From JAPXSY01 sp034003585 (GTDB taxonomy: Bacteria; Verrucomicrobiota; Kiritimatiellia; RFP12; UBA1067), in NCBI GenBank assembly GCA_034003585.1, contig JAVEYH010000043.1, positions 1 to 25,282 on the forward strand: a stretch of DNA of 25,282 bases. Direction: 5' to 3'. The position numbers and the translations under genes were made by a program. Of the stretch, positions 23,394 to 25,282 are shown piece after piece. Below the pieces are notes generated by a model. That model did no database searches. It was not told the origin of the DNA and was given only the letters and a program-made list of their open reading frames with translations. How positions within the stretch are numbered: position 1 is the first letter of the stretch; the number at the start of each line of letters is the position of its first letter.

Positions 23394-24974
23394 TCAACGC
23401 ACGTCCACGCCGGGGAGCCGGAACCGCCCGATCCCGGGCGGCCTCCGCAACTCATGCATGATCCGTTCCATCTGCGCGACACGGGCGGGGTGTTCGCCGG
23501 AGAGATCCCGCGCTTCGCCCGGATCGCCGATCAGATCGAAAAGTTCGGTCCGCGCGGAGCCGGTGCGCAGATTTTTGCGGAGCGCTTTCCATCGGCCCAC
23601 GCGCAGCGCCTGCTGCCCTCCCGCTTCCGGATATTCCCAATACAAAGCGGCGTGCTCGCGCTGGCCCGTGCGGCCGAGCAGCGTCGGCACAAGGCTCACC
23701 CCATCCGCATCCTCCGGCACCGTCGCTCCGGCCACCTCGCACAGGGTCGGCAGCCAATCCCAGAACGCGCAGGGCAGCGCACACTGCGAACCGGGCGCGA
23801 CCCGGCCGGGCCACACCGCGATCAGCGGCACGCGGATTCCCCCCTCGTGCAGCGACCCCTTGCCCCGCCCTTTTTGCACCGGAAACGGTCCGCCGCTTTC
23901 AAACCACACGGAATCACTTCCGCCGTTGAAGGTCGGCCCGTTGTCTGAAGTGAACACGATCACCGTATTCTCATAGAGTCCCAGCCGCTTGAGCTGCGCG
24001 ACCAGCAACCCGACCTGCTCATCCAGCAAGGAGACCATCGCGGCATACGCCGCATGCGGATAACGCTGCGGAAAATACCCGTTCTGTCCCCAATACGGCG
24101 CTTCCTCACCGAACTTCCCGGCGTAGTGCTCCACCCAACGCCGCGGCGCCTGCAGCGGCACATGCGGGATCGGCGTCGCCCAGTACAGGAAAAAGGGCCG
24201 CTGCCGGTTTTCCGACACAAAGGTCTGGATCTCCTCGAACATCCGGTACGGCGCGTAATCGGTCAGCGTGTAACGCCGGTAACTCGCGGGGTCAAGCGGA
24301 TTCTCGCTTGCGGCGAGTTTTGTTCCGGGCGCAACCGATGCGTTGCGCAGCGCCACACGTTCCCTGTTCCTGTAAAGGTGCCGCGGATAATAGGTATGCG
24401 CCTGACGCTGGCAGTTGTATCCAAAGAAGAAATCGAACCCCTGCCGGTTGGGTTCCCCCTCCGTGCCCGGCGCGCCCAAGCCCCATTTGCCGACGCAGGC
24501 CGTGCGATATCCGGCCGCCTGGAGGAGCTTGCCGATCGTGGCCGTTGCGGCGGGCATCGGGCGCTGCCCTTCCAGAGCCGGATCCGCGCAAACCGCCGCG
24601 TAATCCCAAACCTTTCCGCGCTCAGGCCACTCGTCATTGCCGCGGATTACGGCATGTCCGCTGTGTTTCCCGGTCAGCAGCACGCAACGTGAAGGCGCGC
24701 ACACGGGTGAACCGGAGTAATGCGACGTGAACCGCATCCCCTCGCGGCACAAGCGGTCAATGTGGGGCGTTTCGATCCTCTTCTGGCCGTAACACCCCAG
24801 TTCACCATAGCCGAGGTCATCGGCGAGGATGAAGACGATATTCGGTACCCGCCGGCCGGCTGCGGCCGCGGACCGGCCCCGGGACACGCAACTTCCGCAC
24901 ACCGTGGCCAATACGGCGGCCGCAATCACGCCACCGATTCTCCCGCACCCACCTGAACGGTTCGTCTGTTCCAT
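23394..24974 (-). CDS. sulfatase (Cys-type, formylglycine-dependent), probable lipoprotein
   Basis: A 526-aa arylsulfatase-family enzyme likely to remove sulfate esters from polysaccharides outside the cytoplasm. The N-terminus is hydrophobic (IGGVIAAAVLATVCGSC), ending in a possible lipobox at Cys29. The catalytic domain opens with NIVFILADDLGYGELGCYG, with metal-binding Asp pair near 52-53. The formylglycine motif CAPSR is at 92-96, followed by LLTGKHSG. The later metal site FTSDNGPTFNGG is present. Activity requires a formylglycine-generating or anaerobic maturase enzyme, not encoded here. Family (S1 subfamily) substrate cannot be called. The open frame extends 40 codons upstream, but ATG 24974 follows GAAGGGGAAGGGG and directly precedes the signal. 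Confidence 0.94.
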   Translation of the reverse strand: MEQTNRSGGCGRIGGVIAAAVLATVCGSCVSRGRSAAAAGRRVPNIVFILADDLGYGELGCYGQKRIETPHIDRLCREGMRFTSHYSGSPVCAPSRCVLLTGKHSGHAVIRGNDEWPERGKVWDYAAVCADPALEGQRPMPAATATIGKLLQAAGYRTACVGKWGLGAPGTEGEPNRQGFDFFFGYNCQRQAHTYYPRHLYRNRERVALRNASVAPGTKLAASENPLDPASYRRYTLTDYAPYRMFEEIQTFVSENRQRPFFLYWATPIPHVPLQAPRRWVEHYAGKFGEEAPYWGQNGYFPQRYPHAAYAAMVSLLDEQVGLLVAQLKRLGLYENTVIVFTSDNGPTFNGGSDSVWFESGGPFPVQKGRGKGSLHEGGIRVPLIAVWPGRVAPGSQCALPCAFWDWLPTLCEVAGATVPEDADGVSLVPTLLGRTGQREHAALYWEYPEAGGQQALRVGRWKALRKNLRTGSARTELFDLIGDPGEARDLSGEHPARVAQMERIMHELRRPPGIGRFRLPGVDVR

Positions 24975-25023
24975 CCCCTTCCCCTTCGCAGACCCAATGA
25001 TTCGGAATGAGAAACCAAGAAAA

Positions 25024-25032
25024 ATTGTAACA
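25024..25032 (-). promoter_or_regulatory. possible extended -10 element for the sulfatase gene
   Basis: On the minus strand TGTTACAAT is an extended -10 (TG-n-TACAAT, five of six in the hexamer), about 50 nt before the ATG at 24974. No acceptable -35 hexamer is seen at 16-18 nt spacing. Confidence 0.35.
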
Positions 25033-25081
25033 TGCCGCGATTCAAAAGGCGAGCCCCTGCCCGATCCCGCCAACTCGGTTA

Positions 25082-25110
25082 TTGCGCGCTTCACGCGAAT
25101 GCCCTACACT
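25082..25110 (+). promoter_or_regulatory. candidate promoter of tRNA-Pro
   Basis: TTGCGC (25082-25087) and TACACT (25105-25110) are separated by exactly 17 nt. The -10 ends 17 nt before the first base of the mature tRNA, a normal distance for a short 5' leader. Confidence 0.55.
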
Positions 25111-25127
25111 CCCCACGCATCCGCCTT

Positions 25128-25204
25128 CGGGGCGTTGCACAGCCTGGTAGTGCGCCAGCTTTGGGAGCTGGATGTCGGGGGTTCAAATCCCTCCGCCCCG
25201 ACCA
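25128..25204 (+). tRNA. tRNA-Pro (anticodon TGG)
   Basis: A complete 77-nt tRNA including encoded CCA. The acceptor stem CGGGGCG pairs with CGCCCCG over 7 bp. The D arm (GCAC/GTGC), the anticodon stem CCAGC/GCTGG with loop TTTGGGA (anticodon TGG, decodes CCN proline codons, mainly CCA/CCG), and the T arm with GTTCAAATC are all intact. The first base pair C-G is typical of bacterial tRNA-Pro. A T-run directly follows the CCA (25206-25210). Confidence 0.97.
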
Positions 25205-25282
25205 GTTTTTCGTCTCCGTTTTTCGCGTTTCCGGCGAGGGGTCAGATGATGTCTGGACGATTTGCCGCGGAGCGCGGAAAAA

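Noticed and set aside
25128..25282. tRNA-Pro as an integration site with an adjacent mobile island
   Set aside because: No integrase and no repeat of the tRNA 3' end is visible, and the window ends 78 nt after the tRNA.

Overview
The window reads as chromosomal DNA from a GC-rich member of the PVC group (Planctomycetes, Verrucomicrobia, Lentisphaerae or Kiritimatiellota). That is inferred from gene content: a DUF1549/DUF1553, DUF1501 and pre-peptidase C-terminal (PPC) domain cassette, a twin-arginine Gfo/Idh/MocA oxidoreductase, a sulfatase, and short CAACG-type dispersed repeats. A flavodiiron protein next to a hemerythrin fits an anaerobe or microaerophile. The sequence is probably a draft or metagenome scaffold, because a run of exactly 100 N interrupts it at 13397-13496.

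Layout. At 21-1373 (+) is an exported Gfo/Idh/MocA oxidoreductase. It converges on a minus-strand block: a TRL-like lipoprotein (3590-3910), purB (2077-3474) and a UPF0316/DUF2179 membrane protein (1438-2043). At 4164-5802 (+) is a two-gene oxygen/NO defence unit, a flavodiiron protein followed by a hemerythrin in which one iron-ligand His is Gln. A minus-strand Tat-exported metallophosphoesterase follows (5846-7147). The next 660 bp hold no convincing gene but contain a perfect-period hexanucleotide array, a large hairpin and a CAACG-type inverted repeat. From 12899 down to 7812 (-) is the PVC cassette: DUF1549/DUF1553, then DUF1501, then a PPC-domain protein, closely spaced or overlapping.

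The most unusual part is 12990-19628 (-). A secreted TPR protein (648 aa) is followed by an unrecognised 617-aa protein with proline-rich, helical and Ser/Ala/Gly-rich segments. After it comes a tandem array of at least four paralogous lipoproteins of unknown function. Every resolved spacer in the array is exactly 38 nt. A fifth copy survives only as a 66-nt 3' tail abutting the stop codon of the 617-aa gene, which gives a near-exact recombination breakpoint. The paralogs share their signal peptide and C-terminal tail but differ in the middle. This is my main candidate for something undescribed.

The right end is housekeeping. rpsA (ribosomal protein S1, with a strong terminator) and tyrS lie on the minus strand and are separated by a second CAACG-type repeat. 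A lipoprotein-like sulfatase is on the minus strand, and a complete tRNA-Pro(TGG) with a plausible promoter and encoded CCA is on the plus strand. The Gfo/Idh/MocA enzyme, the sulfatase and the DUF1501/1549 cassette suggest growth on sulfated or complex polysaccharides, but no glycoside hydrolase is present here to confirm that.
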